64,000 nt of DNA from Vibrio bathopelagicus (lineage in GTDB: Bacteria > Pseudomonadota > Gammaproteobacteria > Enterobacterales > Vibrionaceae), in assembly GCF_014879975.1 (NCBI RefSeq), contig NZ_CP062500.1, positions 1,240,001 to 1,304,000 on the forward strand, read 5' to 3'. Numbering within the stretch: position 1 is the stretch's first letter; each line of letters begins with the position of its first letter. The translations under genes and the position numbers were made by a program. Shown here one piece after another: positions 56,540 to 64,000 of the stretch. Under the pieces are notes generated by a model. That model did not search any database, was not told where the DNA came from, and saw only the letters and a list, made by a program, of their open reading frames with translations.

Positions 56540-57277
56540 CTAACTGGCTGAAGCTGTGCGTAATTGCCAGTACTTGAGTCCTTCTAACACACCCTCAGCG
56601 TGTGTTGCTCTGCTGGTGTAAACATTATCTCTATCGGACAGGTGCGCGACCTCAGGGTAATGGTTAGCCACCAAGATCGAGTTTACGCCCTCTATCGTCA
56701 GCATAGAGGTGTCGTTAGCGGAATCACCCGCAACGCACACTTCCTCAACGCTCAAATCATGTTGTTTGAGTAGATGATGAATCGCAGTCGCCTTGTTGAC
56801 ACCCTTCGGTGTGATGTCCAAATACCAGTCGTGAGAGTAGGTGAGGTGTACATCCAATCCGTGCGACTCCAAACTTGATTCGATCAACTCGTGTTGAGAC
56901 TCAGACAGTTTTCCTTCAAAGGTGATTTTGTAGTCGCCTTGATGATTTTCGAAGCGTTCGCCCATAAAGTCGAGCGGTGCGAGTGCTGACTCTACCTTTG
57001 ATTTGTTCCACGACGCTTCTAATCGGTTATGCCAAATATGATCGGGATTTTGGGAGTGGTCGTGGTGAATTCTCGTGCCCACGTCGCTAATAATACTGTG
57101 TGGTTTAGGGTAGTTATCCGATGCTAAGCCCACTCGAATAGAGGGTAGGGTTCTTCCCGTCGCAATGATAAATCGGATATCGGATTGCTCAGTTAAGTAG
57201 TCAAACAACTGGTTAACCCCATGAGATGAACCTCCATCCAGTGTCCCATCAAAGTCACATACCAACATTTTTATCAT
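56540..57277 (-). CDS. HAD-superfamily hydrolase (Cof/sucrose-phosphatase type)
   Basis: The 245-residue enzyme has HAD motif I DFDGTLDGG (nucleophile aspartate near residue 8), motif II IATGR, and motif IV GDSANDTSML. The C2-type cap (about 80-160) places it with Cof-like or sucrose/trehalose-phosphatase-like phosphatases. Substrate unknown. Confidence 0.82.
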   Translation of the reverse strand: MIKMLVCDFDGTLDGGSSHGVNQLFDYLTEQSDIRFIIATGRTLPSIRVGLASDNYPKPHSIISDVGTRIHHDHSQNPDHIWHNRLEASWNKSKVESALAPLDFMGERFENHQGDYKITFEGKLSESQHELIESSLESHGLDVHLTYSHDWYLDITPKGVNKATAIHHLLKQHDLSVEEVCVAGDSANDTSMLTIEGVNSILVANHYPEVAHLSDRDNVYTSRATHAEGVLEGLKYWQLRTASAS

Positions 57278-57972
57278 TCGAATTCCCTGTTCTTTTCTCT
57301 AATCATTGCGGAAAGAATATCCATTTCTTCTATAAAGAATGGCTCAGCAATGAGCACTCTACAAGTTGTCTTTTGGCTTAGGTAATCGACATTCAATAGT
57401 TTGCAGCAAGCGTCACAGTCGGCGTCATATTGTGGATATTAAAGATAATTCTATCAATCTTAACTGTGTCTAATGAGTTCTATTTTACTGATGGTTTCTA
57501 CTTTATTTCGGTGATTCTTCGTCCTCTCTATTCGTTTTGATTTGTAACTTTGAATGCCTCTTTTCATCGTTGGTTTTATGCTGCTCCTTCGTGTTGTACA
57601 GACAACGGCCGCACGGGTACTTGACCCTCATAACGGAGCTAATCTCCAGTTTTGAAGTGACGCCAGAATTGCTGTCAAATAGTTTGTATTCGAATTATTT
57701 GTACACGAACCATTTGTGCGTATTCTTGGTCTATTTAGCCTATTAATTGTTCTGATGTGAAATAAATATTCAATAATCTATCAGTAAGTAATACATAATA
57801 TTGCAGATGTTGCTTGTGGTTTAAATTCCTTTGTTATCAATATTTTGCTCTAATTGTGTTTGATATTTAACCTTTGTTTTGGTTGGGGGTTTGACGGTTT
57901 CGTCCCATGTTTACAGAACGCAGCCCCTTGATTTACACGACTCAATTGCTTAGAGTGCTAATCGTTTTTCGG
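57278..57972. other. Long intergenic region upstream of proV
   Basis: About 780 bases separate the HAD gene (start 57277) from proV (start 58059). I see no convincing gene. The frame from 57537 to 57746 has no ribosome site and an atypical composition. The region probably holds the promoters of both genes; I cannot fix them from sequence alone. The last 86 bases hold the tandem repeat. Confidence 0.5.
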
Positions 57973-58036
57973 GTTTAAATAACCATTTTAAAGTTTAAAC
58001 AACCGTTTTTAAGTTTAAATAACTATTAGTTTAAAT
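57973..58036. repeat. 20 bp tandem repeat in the proV leader
   Basis: GTTTAAAT or GTTTAAAC followed by AACC or AACT starts at 57973, 57993, 58013 and 58029 (period 20, 20, 16 bases). The last unit is 23 bases before the proV ATG. Confidence 0.75.
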
Positions 58037-58058
58037 AACTAAGAAAGGATTAGATTAC

Positions 58059-59246
58059 ATGGATCCCATACTGGAAGTTAAGGGACTGTACAAGGTGTTT
58101 GGTGAAGACACCGACCGTGCTTTTACTATGATTAATGAAGGCGCGAACAAAGATAAAGTTTTCGAAGAAACAGGGTTAACGATCGGCGTTAACGATGTTT
58201 CTCTTAGTATTCAAGAAGGCGAGATTTTCGTAATAATGGGACTGTCAGGATCTGGCAAATCAACCCTAGTACGCCTTCTTAACCGCTTGATTGAACCTAC
58301 CCAAGGTAATGTGCTTCTTCGAGGCAAAGACATTGCCCACATCTCAGAAGATGAACTCCGCGAAGTCCGCCGCAACAACATATCTATGGTTTTCCAAAAT
58401 TTCGCATTGATGCCTCACATGACAGTGATTGAAAACGCCGCGTTTGGTCTTGAACTAGCGGGTGTTGAAGTAGATAAGCGAAAACAGTCAGCATTTGAAG
58501 CGTTAGAGCGAGTAGGCCTTGGGCCGTATTCAGAATCTTACCCAGATGAATTGTCTGGTGGTATGAAGCAGCGTGTTGGTTTGGCTCGTGCTCTAGCATG
58601 TGACCCCGATATTCTGTTAATGGACGAAGCATTTTCTGCGCTCGATCCGTTGATTCGTACTGAAATGCAAGACGAGCTAATTCGACTTCAAAATGACGAT
58701 AAGCGAACAATCGTATTCATTTCGCATGATTTGGATGAAGCGATGCGTATCGGTGATCGAATTGCAATTATGCAAAATGGCGAAGTGGTTCAAGTGGGTA
58801 CTCCTGACGAGATCTTGAATAGCCCAGCGAACGACTACGTTGAAGCCTTTTTCCGCGGCGTGAATGTAGCAAGTGTTCTTACTGTGAAAGACATTGCACG
58901 CAAGAAGCCTGCCGCGGTATTTAAGAAATCAGAGCACGACGGCCCAGCGTCCGCTCTACAAATCTTGATGGATAACGACCGTGAATACGGCATCGTTGTT
59001 GAGAAGAGCAGTCACTACTCAGGCATTGTGTCTATTGAGTCCCTTCGTAAAGCCCATAAAGAGAACCAATCATTAGTTAGCGCGCAGCTAGATGATGGCT
59101 TAACTCTCAATCCAGATTTACCAATTAATGATGTACTTGGCCTTGTGGGTGGCGTGCCTTATTCCGTTCCTGTTGTGGACGATAAAGGCAATTACTTCGG
59201 CGTTGTGACGAAATCACGACTGCTACAAACATTGGATAAGGGATAG
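58059..59246 (+). CDS. proV: Glycine betaine/proline betaine ABC transporter ATPase
   Basis: ProV powers uptake of osmoprotectants. The 395-residue protein has Walker [10 protein letters not shown] (about residue 65), signature LSGGMKQR and Walker B ILLMDEAF, and two C-terminal CBS domains (about 280-395) that sense ionic strength. proW follows four bases later. AAGGAT is upstream of the ATG. Confidence 0.95.
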   Translation: MDPILEVKGLYKVFGEDTDRAFTMINEGANKDKVFEETGLTIGVNDVSLSIQEGEIFVIMGLSGSGKSTLVRLLNRLIEPTQGNVLLRGKDIAHISEDELREVRRNNISMVFQNFALMPHMTVIENAAFGLELAGVEVDKRKQSAFEALERVGLGPYSESYPDELSGGMKQRVGLARALACDPDILLMDEAFSALDPLIRTEMQDELIRLQNDDKRTIVFISHDLDEAMRIGDRIAIMQNGEVVQVGTPDEILNSPANDYVEAFFRGVNVASVLTVKDIARKKPAAVFKKSEHDGPASALQILMDNDREYGIVVEKSSHYSGIVSIESLRKAHKENQSLVSAQLDDGLTLNPDLPINDVLGLVGGVPYSVPVVDDKGNYFGVVTKSRLLQTLDKG

Positions 59247-59249
59247 ATC

Positions 59250-60353
59250 ATGTCGTCGGAACAAACAAATAATGACCCATGGTCGCAATCTACTAACTCA
59301 GAAACAGCAGCTCAGCCATCAAGTGATCCTTGGGGCCAAGCCGCTGACACCTCACCATCTGCAGATTGGTTAAGTAGCGAAACGGTCGAAGTCACTCCTT
59401 TTGATCCGCTTAACCCTTTTACTGAAGCTGTATTGCCAGTAGATACTTGGGTTGAGTCTGGGCTGAATTGGTTGGTTGAACACGGACGCCCCCTGTTTCA
59501 GGCGATACGTGTGCCTATCGATTTCATCCTAAGTTCATTTGAAACGGCTTTGGTGTCTACGCCAGCTCCGTTCATGTTGATCATCTTGTTTCTAGTTGCA
59601 TGGCAGTTTTCAAATCTGAAGCTTGGTGTCGCTACTGCAGTTTCTTTGACTTTCATTGGCTTGATTGGCGCTTGGTCTGAAGCGATGACCACACTTTCAT
59701 TGGTTATGACGTCGGTCTTCTTCTGCCTGTTGATTGGTTTACCCATGGGGATATGGCTCGCCCGCAGCAATACCGCGGCCAAATTCGTACGCCCAATTCT
59801 CGACGCTATGCAAACGACGCCGGCCTTCGTTTATCTCGTACCCATTGTAATGTTGTTTGGTATCGGTAACGTTCCGGGTGTCGTGGTAACCATCATATTC
59901 GCACTGCCACCAGTGGTACGTTTAACCATCTTGGGTATTCAGCAGGTGCCGGAAGAATTGATCGAAGCGGGTCACTCATTCGGCGCAAGCAAAAAGCAGA
60001 TGCTATATCGAATTCAACTGCCATTGGCATTACCAACCATCATGGCGGGCGTAAACCAAACACTAATGTTGTCGCTGTCAATGGTGGTTATCGCATCAAT
60101 GATCGCGGTAGGTGGTTTAGGTCAAATGGTACTGAGAGGTATCGGCCGTCTAGATATGGGACTGGCCGCTGTTGGTGGCCTAGGCATTGTTATTTTGGCA
60201 ATCCTACTTGACCGCATTACCCAAGTTCTCGGGGCAAATGCAGGCAATACAAAATTACGCTGGTACCACATGGGACCTGTTTCCCTTGTGCTAAAAGCTT
60301 TAAATCGCGGTAAACAATCAGAACTACAACTAAGGAAAAACACCAATGAATAA
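59250..60353 (+). CDS. proW: Glycine betaine/proline betaine ABC transporter permease
   Basis: The 367-residue permease has a long, polar, Trp/Ser/Thr-rich cytoplasmic N-terminus (about 1-95) and then about seven membrane helices; [22 protein letters not shown] is the coupling segment. It overlaps proX by eight bases. Confidence 0.95.
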   Translation: MSSEQTNNDPWSQSTNSETAAQPSSDPWGQAADTSPSADWLSSETVEVTPFDPLNPFTEAVLPVDTWVESGLNWLVEHGRPLFQAIRVPIDFILSSFETALVSTPAPFMLIILFLVAWQFSNLKLGVATAVSLTFIGLIGAWSEAMTTLSLVMTSVFFCLLIGLPMGIWLARSNTAAKFVRPILDAMQTTPAFVYLVPIVMLFGIGNVPGVVVTIIFALPPVVRLTILGIQQVPEELIEAGHSFGASKKQMLYRIQLPLALPTIMAGVNQTLMLSLSMVVIASMIAVGGLGQMVLRGIGRLDMGLAAVGGLGIVILAILLDRITQVLGANAGNTKLRWYHMGPVSLVLKALNRGKQSELQLRKNTNE

Positions 60354-61353
60354 TTCATGGAAGAGCAAACTAGCCGTTAGCATCGTTTCGACACTGGCTG
60401 TATCAACGAACGTGTGGGCAGCAAGCTTGCCAGGTGAAGGTGTATCAGTTCAGCCTGTTCAATCTTCAGTTGCTGAGGAAACGTTCCAAACACTGATTGT
60501 TAACCGTGCTTTAGAAGAGCTTGGCTACGATGTGAAATCAACGCAAGAAGTGGACTACAACGTAGCTTACACCTCAATTGCAAAAGGTGATGCAACGTTC
60601 CTAACCGTAGGTTGGTTCCCACTTCATGCTGAAAAGTACACAATGGCGGGTGGCGATGACAAATTCTACCGCGAAGGTCAGTATGTTAGTGGTGCTGCTC
60701 AAGGTTACCTTATTGATAAGAAAACGGCAGAAAAGTACAACATCACTAATATTGGTCAGTTAACCGATCCAAAAATCGCGAAGCTGTTTGATGCAGACGG
60801 TGATGGCAAAGCAGACCTAACAGGCTGTAACCCAGGTTGGGGCTGTGAAATGGTTATCGAACACCAACTTTCAGCATTTAAACTGGACGATACGGTAACT
60901 CACAACCAAGGTAACTATGCGGCTATCATTGCCGACACAATTTCACGTTACCAGAAGGGTGAATCAATCCTTTACTACACGTGGACACCATACTGGGTGA
61001 GTGGCGTATTGGTTCCTAATGAAGACGTAGTATGGCTAGAAGTTCCATTCTCTTCACTACCGGGTGAGCGTGCGAATGTTGATACTACTTTGTCTAATGG
61101 TAAGAACTACGGCTTCCAAATGAACTCAATGCGTATTATCGCGAATAAAGAGTTTGCTAAGAACAACCCATCAGCGGCTAAGCTTTTCGAAATTATCAAA
61201 CTTAACATCAATGATGTAAGTGCTCAGAACATGATGATGAGCAAAGGTAAAAACAGCTCTGCTGATATTGAAGCGCACGTAAACGGTTGGATTAAAGCGA
61301 ACCAAAATACGTTTGATGCTTGGATTGCTGAAGCAAAGCAAGCTTCACTATAA
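60346..61353 (+). CDS. proX: Glycine betaine/proline betaine-binding periplasmic protein
   Basis: ProX captures betaine or proline betaine in the periplasm for ProVW. The 335-residue protein has a signal peptide ([14 protein letters not shown]) and the type II binding fold, with the aromatic-cage segments [11 protein letters not shown] and [11 protein letters not shown]. The Cys pair in [11 protein letters not shown] is typical of E. coli-type ProX. Confidence 0.95.
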   Translation: MNNSWKSKLAVSIVSTLAVSTNVWAASLPGEGVSVQPVQSSVAEETFQTLIVNRALEELGYDVKSTQEVDYNVAYTSIAKGDATFLTVGWFPLHAEKYTMAGGDDKFYREGQYVSGAAQGYLIDKKTAEKYNITNIGQLTDPKIAKLFDADGDGKADLTGCNPGWGCEMVIEHQLSAFKLDDTVTHNQGNYAAIIADTISRYQKGESILYYTWTPYWVSGVLVPNEDVVWLEVPFSSLPGERANVDTTLSNGKNYGFQMNSMRIIANKEFAKNNPSAAKLFEIIKLNINDVSAQNMMMSKGKNSSADIEAHVNGWIKANQNTFDAWIAEAKQASL

Positions 61354-61477
61354 CGGTTACTCATACTTGCTCTAGCTCGCCTAACACTTTGACTGGATAC
61401 TATTAACGAGTTTAGTGATTGTGTAGATTTACTGAGTCGCTTTCGAATGAAGTGAAAAGACAGCAAGAATGATGATT

Positions 61478-61516
61478 AAAAAAGCCAGCAGTCCATTTGG
61501 ATTGCTGGCTTTTTGT
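61478..61516 (+). terminator. Terminator of proVWX
   Basis: AAAAAGCCAGCA pairs with TGCTGGCTTTTT, with a further inner pairing (TCCA/TGGA). It lies about 125 bases after the proX stop. Confidence 0.92.
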
Positions 61517-61534
61517 TTTCTGCTTCTATTCTTG

Positions 61535-61562
61535 AGCTTCTAGCTTCTAGCTTCTAGCTTTT
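61535..61562. repeat. Seven-base tandem repeat downstream of the SnoaL-like gene
   Basis: AGCTTCT occurs three times at 61535, 61542 and 61549, and AGCTTTT at 61556. It ends 11 bases before the minus-strand stop at 61573. The sequence between it and the stop holds further AGCT motifs (TATAGCTCTAGC). Confidence 0.75.
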
Positions 61563-61572
61563 AGTTATAGCT

Positions 61573-61947
61573 CTAGCGTTCGCCTTGAACTTCGAAGTCG
61601 TCACTTACTAGACGAGCGCTGCCATCGGCTTCCAGTGCCCAGTGTTCGCGATGCACAACACCAAACGCTTTGTTCATTGTCCAACTAGCGGTAAGGATGT
61701 AGCCGCCTTCTGGGTGCTCTTCCCACTTCACATCAGTGTAATCAACGTCTTTAAAGCCTTGGTCGATGATGTTTTGCCAAAAAGCTTGAATTGCTTCACG
61801 ACCTTCAAAGGTACCAAATGGACGAGCTTCCATCACACATGGCTCAGAGTACTGATCCGCACAACCTTTTGCATCTTGGCTGTTGAATGCTTTTTGCCAC
61901 GCGTTAATGCCTTGCTTACATGCTTCTAATACTTGGTTGTTTAACAT
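61573..61947 (-). CDS. SnoaL-like / NTF2-fold protein
   Basis: The 124-residue protein has the NTF2-like pattern NAWQKAFNSQDAKGCADQYSEPCVMEARPFGTFEGREAIQAFWQNII, of the SnoaL/DUF4440 type. Function cannot be given. I choose ATG 61947 behind GGAGAAAAGC. It is a single gene. Confidence 0.75.
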   Translation of the reverse strand: MLNNQVLEACKQGINAWQKAFNSQDAKGCADQYSEPCVMEARPFGTFEGREAIQAFWQNIIDQGFKDVDYTDVKWEEHPEGGYILTASWTMNKAFGVVHREHWALEADGSARLVSDDFEVQGER

Positions 61948-62089
61948 TGCTTTTCTCCATAGCAGTCTTCTTTCAAACACTGTGTCTTTGATTTGGGTGT
62001 CTCGATAAGTTGGATTTAGTTTAGTCTTGGAAATTGATTTGAAAAACAGAGATAATAGAATTCAATGTTAAGTAAAAGCGAACAATGAA

Positions 62090-62956
62090 ATGAATCGATT
62101 GAGACAGATGTCAGTATTTGCCCATATTGTTGAAGAAGGCTCTGTTTCTAGAGCTGCGGACAAACTTGATCTTTCTAAATCTGTGGTTAGCCAACACCTC
62201 AAAGCATTAGAAAAAGAGTTGGACGTTTGTTTGCTAAAAAGAACGACTCGTCGACAAAGCCTGACTGAAATGGGGGAGCGGTTCTATATAAAATGTAAAG
62301 ATCTTAACCTGATTGCCGAAAGTGCGTGGGATTTAGCTCAGGATTTTCAATTGGATCCACAAGGGCGAATTAGAATAACAGCACCTCATGCACTCATGGA
62401 TAGTTTGGTTGCCCCTGTGGTCGCCGAGCTAATGCAGAAATATCCTCGCTTAAAACCTGAATTAATCAGTGATGACCGACACCTCGATTTCATGGAGCAT
62501 GACATTGACCTAGCGGTAAGAGTTGGGCGCTCAAAAGACAGTAATTTGAAACAGAAACGGTTGGGATCTTTTAGAGATGTATTGTGTGGAACGCGCGATA
62601 TGAAGCTGAAAGATATACAAGACCAAGCGTATATTGGTAACTCATGGCAGGGAAAGCGAATTAGCCATGAATTTAGTAATCCGGCTGGAGAGTCTTTCGT
62701 TTTTGCTAAAGAGGTTAACTGTTCAACTAACTCATTTCACTCTTGCCTTTCTATGATCAGATCTGGCGCTGGTGTTGGTGTTATTCCCGATTTCTATTTA
62801 ACGCAGCTAATACCAGATGTGATCAATCTGATCCCTGACATGGATCTTCCAATGAACACTATTTATGCGCTAAATCCATTTCTAACCAATACACCGATAG
62901 CTGTCACTCACTGCATTGCAGCGTTACAAGCAAAGTTAAACCTAGTGGATAGCTAA
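62090..62956 (+). CDS. LysR-family transcriptional regulator
   Basis: The 288-residue protein has an N-terminal winged helix (MNRLRQMSVFAHIVEEGSVSRAADKLDLSKSVVSQHLKALE), the typical LysR helix-turn-helix, and a substrate-binding domain that begins GRIRITAPH. It is divergent from the SnoaL-like gene (143 bases apart) and might regulate it; this is inference from position. Confidence 0.85.
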   Translation: MNRLRQMSVFAHIVEEGSVSRAADKLDLSKSVVSQHLKALEKELDVCLLKRTTRRQSLTEMGERFYIKCKDLNLIAESAWDLAQDFQLDPQGRIRITAPHALMDSLVAPVVAELMQKYPRLKPELISDDRHLDFMEHDIDLAVRVGRSKDSNLKQKRLGSFRDVLCGTRDMKLKDIQDQAYIGNSWQGKRISHEFSNPAGESFVFAKEVNCSTNSFHSCLSMIRSGAGVGVIPDFYLTQLIPDVINLIPDMDLPMNTIYALNPFLTNTPIAVTHCIAALQAKLNLVDS

Positions 62957-63004
62957 AGGTAACCTAATTATTATTCGCTTTGCCTTTGTGGGCTTCGACC
63001 TGCT

Positions 63005-63610
63005 TCAACAAGTCGTTATGAATGCAATAAACTTATCTAATAATCGAGGATCAAATTGCCCTTGCTGCCTTTCTTTAAACAAAGTCCGTAGCGCTTTCTC
63101 GGCTGATATCCCCCCACGGTAAGACCGCTTTGAAGTCATGGCATCCCAAGTATCTACTATTGCAATGATTTGTGCTTCAAACGGGATCTCGTCGCCTTTT
63201 AGCCGAAGAGGATAGCCATTCCCATCCCATCTCTCGTGATGTAGAGAGCCCACTATTGAGGCGTATTTAAGGTGCGTTTTTTGTTGGCTCATAAAGTAAG
63301 AGCATTGAACATGTTGCCTCATCACTTGACGCTCTAATGGCGTGAGCTTACCTGATTTGTGCAGTATGTCGGTGGGTGTCTTTAACTTGCCTAGGTCGTG
63401 AACTAACGCAGCATCGAAAATGAGCTCTAATGATTTTGGGATTAATCCTAGGTGTTTTGCAAAACGATAGGACAATAAACTCACTCTAATAGTGTGCTCA
63501 TAAGTTTCTCTAGAGTATTTAATCATCGGTTGTAAAAGGGCTAATGCTTCGAAGGAAAACGTATGCTTAAAAGCCAATGTATAGACATTTTCATTTTCGG
63601 TGTTGTACAT
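63005..63610 (-). CDS. HD-GYP domain phosphodiesterase
   Basis: The 201-residue soluble protein has the HD motif HDLGKLKTP (about residue 72), a conserved HH (SLHHERWDGNGYP, about 130) with the GYP signature, and DTWDAMTSKRSY. Such proteins hydrolyse c-di-GMP. The core fits within the sequence, with only a short N-terminal segment and no sensor domain. Confidence 0.87.
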   Translation of the reverse strand: MYNTENENVYTLAFKHTFSFEALALLQPMIKYSRETYEHTIRVSLLSYRFAKHLGLIPKSLELIFDAALVHDLGKLKTPTDILHKSGKLTPLERQVMRQHVQCSYFMSQQKTHLKYASIVGSLHHERWDGNGYPLRLKGDEIPFEAQIIAIVDTWDAMTSKRSYRGGISAEKALRTLFKERQQGQFDPRLLDKFIAFITTC

Positions 63611-63752
63611 GTTCTGCGACTCATAGTGGTGAAAGAGTTCACAGTATGATTAGGCCTTACAAGGGAGTGAACTAAATGAGATTGAATGTTCATTAAAGAG
63701 TCTATATCTCATTTCATACTTCATTTAGAAAGATTTATAATTTTGAAATTCG

Positions 63753-63780
63753 ATAAATTGAAAATTAATTTTCAATTTAT
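63753..63780. promoter_or_regulatory. Perfect 28-base palindrome between divergent genes
   Basis: The sequence from ATAAATTGAA through its complement is a perfect inverted repeat without spacer; its centre is ATTAAT. It is about 140 bases upstream of the HD-GYP start and about 100 upstream of the lipoprotein start at 63882. It could be an operator. The rest of the 63611-63881 gap holds no gene that I can see. Confidence 0.45.
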
Positions 63781-63881
63781 TCAACCATTTAACTTTTAAT
63801 AAGTAATCACAGCTATTTAATGGAGTGTAAGTAAGACAGAGTTCACAATACCACTCTACTTCATTGACCAGAGTGCTTTTA

Positions 63882-64000
63882 ATGGACCTATTCAACAGTG
63901 ATTTGTTGAAACGGAATTCAACACTAAATGTGTTTACTGCCGTCAGTTTGTCGGTATTGCTTGCGGGCTGTGGTAGTGAATCTAACTCCGGCGGAGAGCA
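63882..64000 (+). CDS. Lipoprotein (5' part only)
   Basis: An ATG frame runs to the end of the window without a stop. It encodes a basic N-terminus (LLKRNST), a hydrophobic stretch (FTAVSLSVLLAG) and a lipobox LLAGC, followed by GSESNSGGE. This is a clear type II lipoprotein signal; the rest of the protein and its function are beyond the window. No strong ribosome site is seen before this ATG. Confidence 0.75.
   Translation, partial: MDLFNSDLLKRNSTLNVFTAVSLSVLLAGCGSESNSGGE

Noticed and set aside
57537-57746. A 69-residue gene upstream of proV
   Set aside because: No ribosome binding site, odd composition (many Tyr, Leu, Ser) and no recognisable family.
63753-63780. LuxR/HapR quorum-sensing operator
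   Set aside because: The palindrome is symmetrical and AT-rich but does not match the published consensus well enough.

Overview
The window is a 64 kb piece of a gammaproteobacterial chromosome. Gene content and order point to Vibrio: the his tail, an EAL/HDOD protein, lpxH-ppiB-cysS, torECA, sapABCDF next to pspF/pspABC, and an RND pump with two adaptors directly behind psp, as in V. cholerae vexIJK. The protein style and moderate GC would fit the Splendidus clade, but that species-level guess rests on memory, not on a search. I see no rRNA, tRNA, CRISPR array, insertion sequence, integrase or prophage. It reads as core chromosome with a few lineage-specific small genes.

Layout. 1-2.6 kb: end of the histidine operon (hisH, hisA, hisF, hisIE). 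2.7-10.2 kb: housekeeping genes (YchJ-like, EAL-HDOD, lpxH, ppiB, cysS, tdk, YdcF-like, NAD-binding epimerase). 10.5-11.7 kb: a coiled-coil lipoprotein gene broken by a frameshift. 12.1-18.4 kb: anaerobic respiration and metal transport (focA with a good FNR site, fetB, torECA). 18.7-21.6 kb: a 10TM metal exporter behind a perfect Fur box, divergent from the manganese-dependent pyrophosphatase ppaC, then a DUF2750 protein. 21.8-30.6 kb: envelope stress and peptide uptake (DUF2927, sapABCDF, pspF, pspABC with a sigma-54 promoter). 30.7-36 kb: RND efflux system. 36-49 kb: tag, metC, cls, an NSS symporter, a chemoreceptor, two RNA-modification-type enzymes and the ynjBCD/ynjF cluster. 49.6-57.3 kb: many single small genes. 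58-61.4 kb: proVWX for glycine betaine/proline uptake. 61.5-64 kb: SnoaL-like protein, LysR regulator, HD-GYP protein and the start of a lipoprotein.

The most unusual signals are not genes. (1) Several genes have short tandem repeats (7 to 20 bp units) that begin at or very near the stop codon and continue into the 3' untranslated region: near 18.7, 21.7, 41.4, 43.2, 54.5, 55.8 and 61.5 kb. In at least two of them the stop codon itself lies inside a repeat unit, which suggests repeated local duplication of gene ends. A related 20 bp array sits just before proV. (2) A non-coding block at 13.08-13.24 kb holds a perfect pair of inverted DnaA boxes, a GATC-bearing inverted repeat and more GATC sites, which makes it a candidate replication-control or DnaA-titration element. 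(3) A perfect 28 bp palindrome lies at 63753-63780 between divergent genes. Function is not established for any of these; each can be tested by comparison with other Vibrio genomes.
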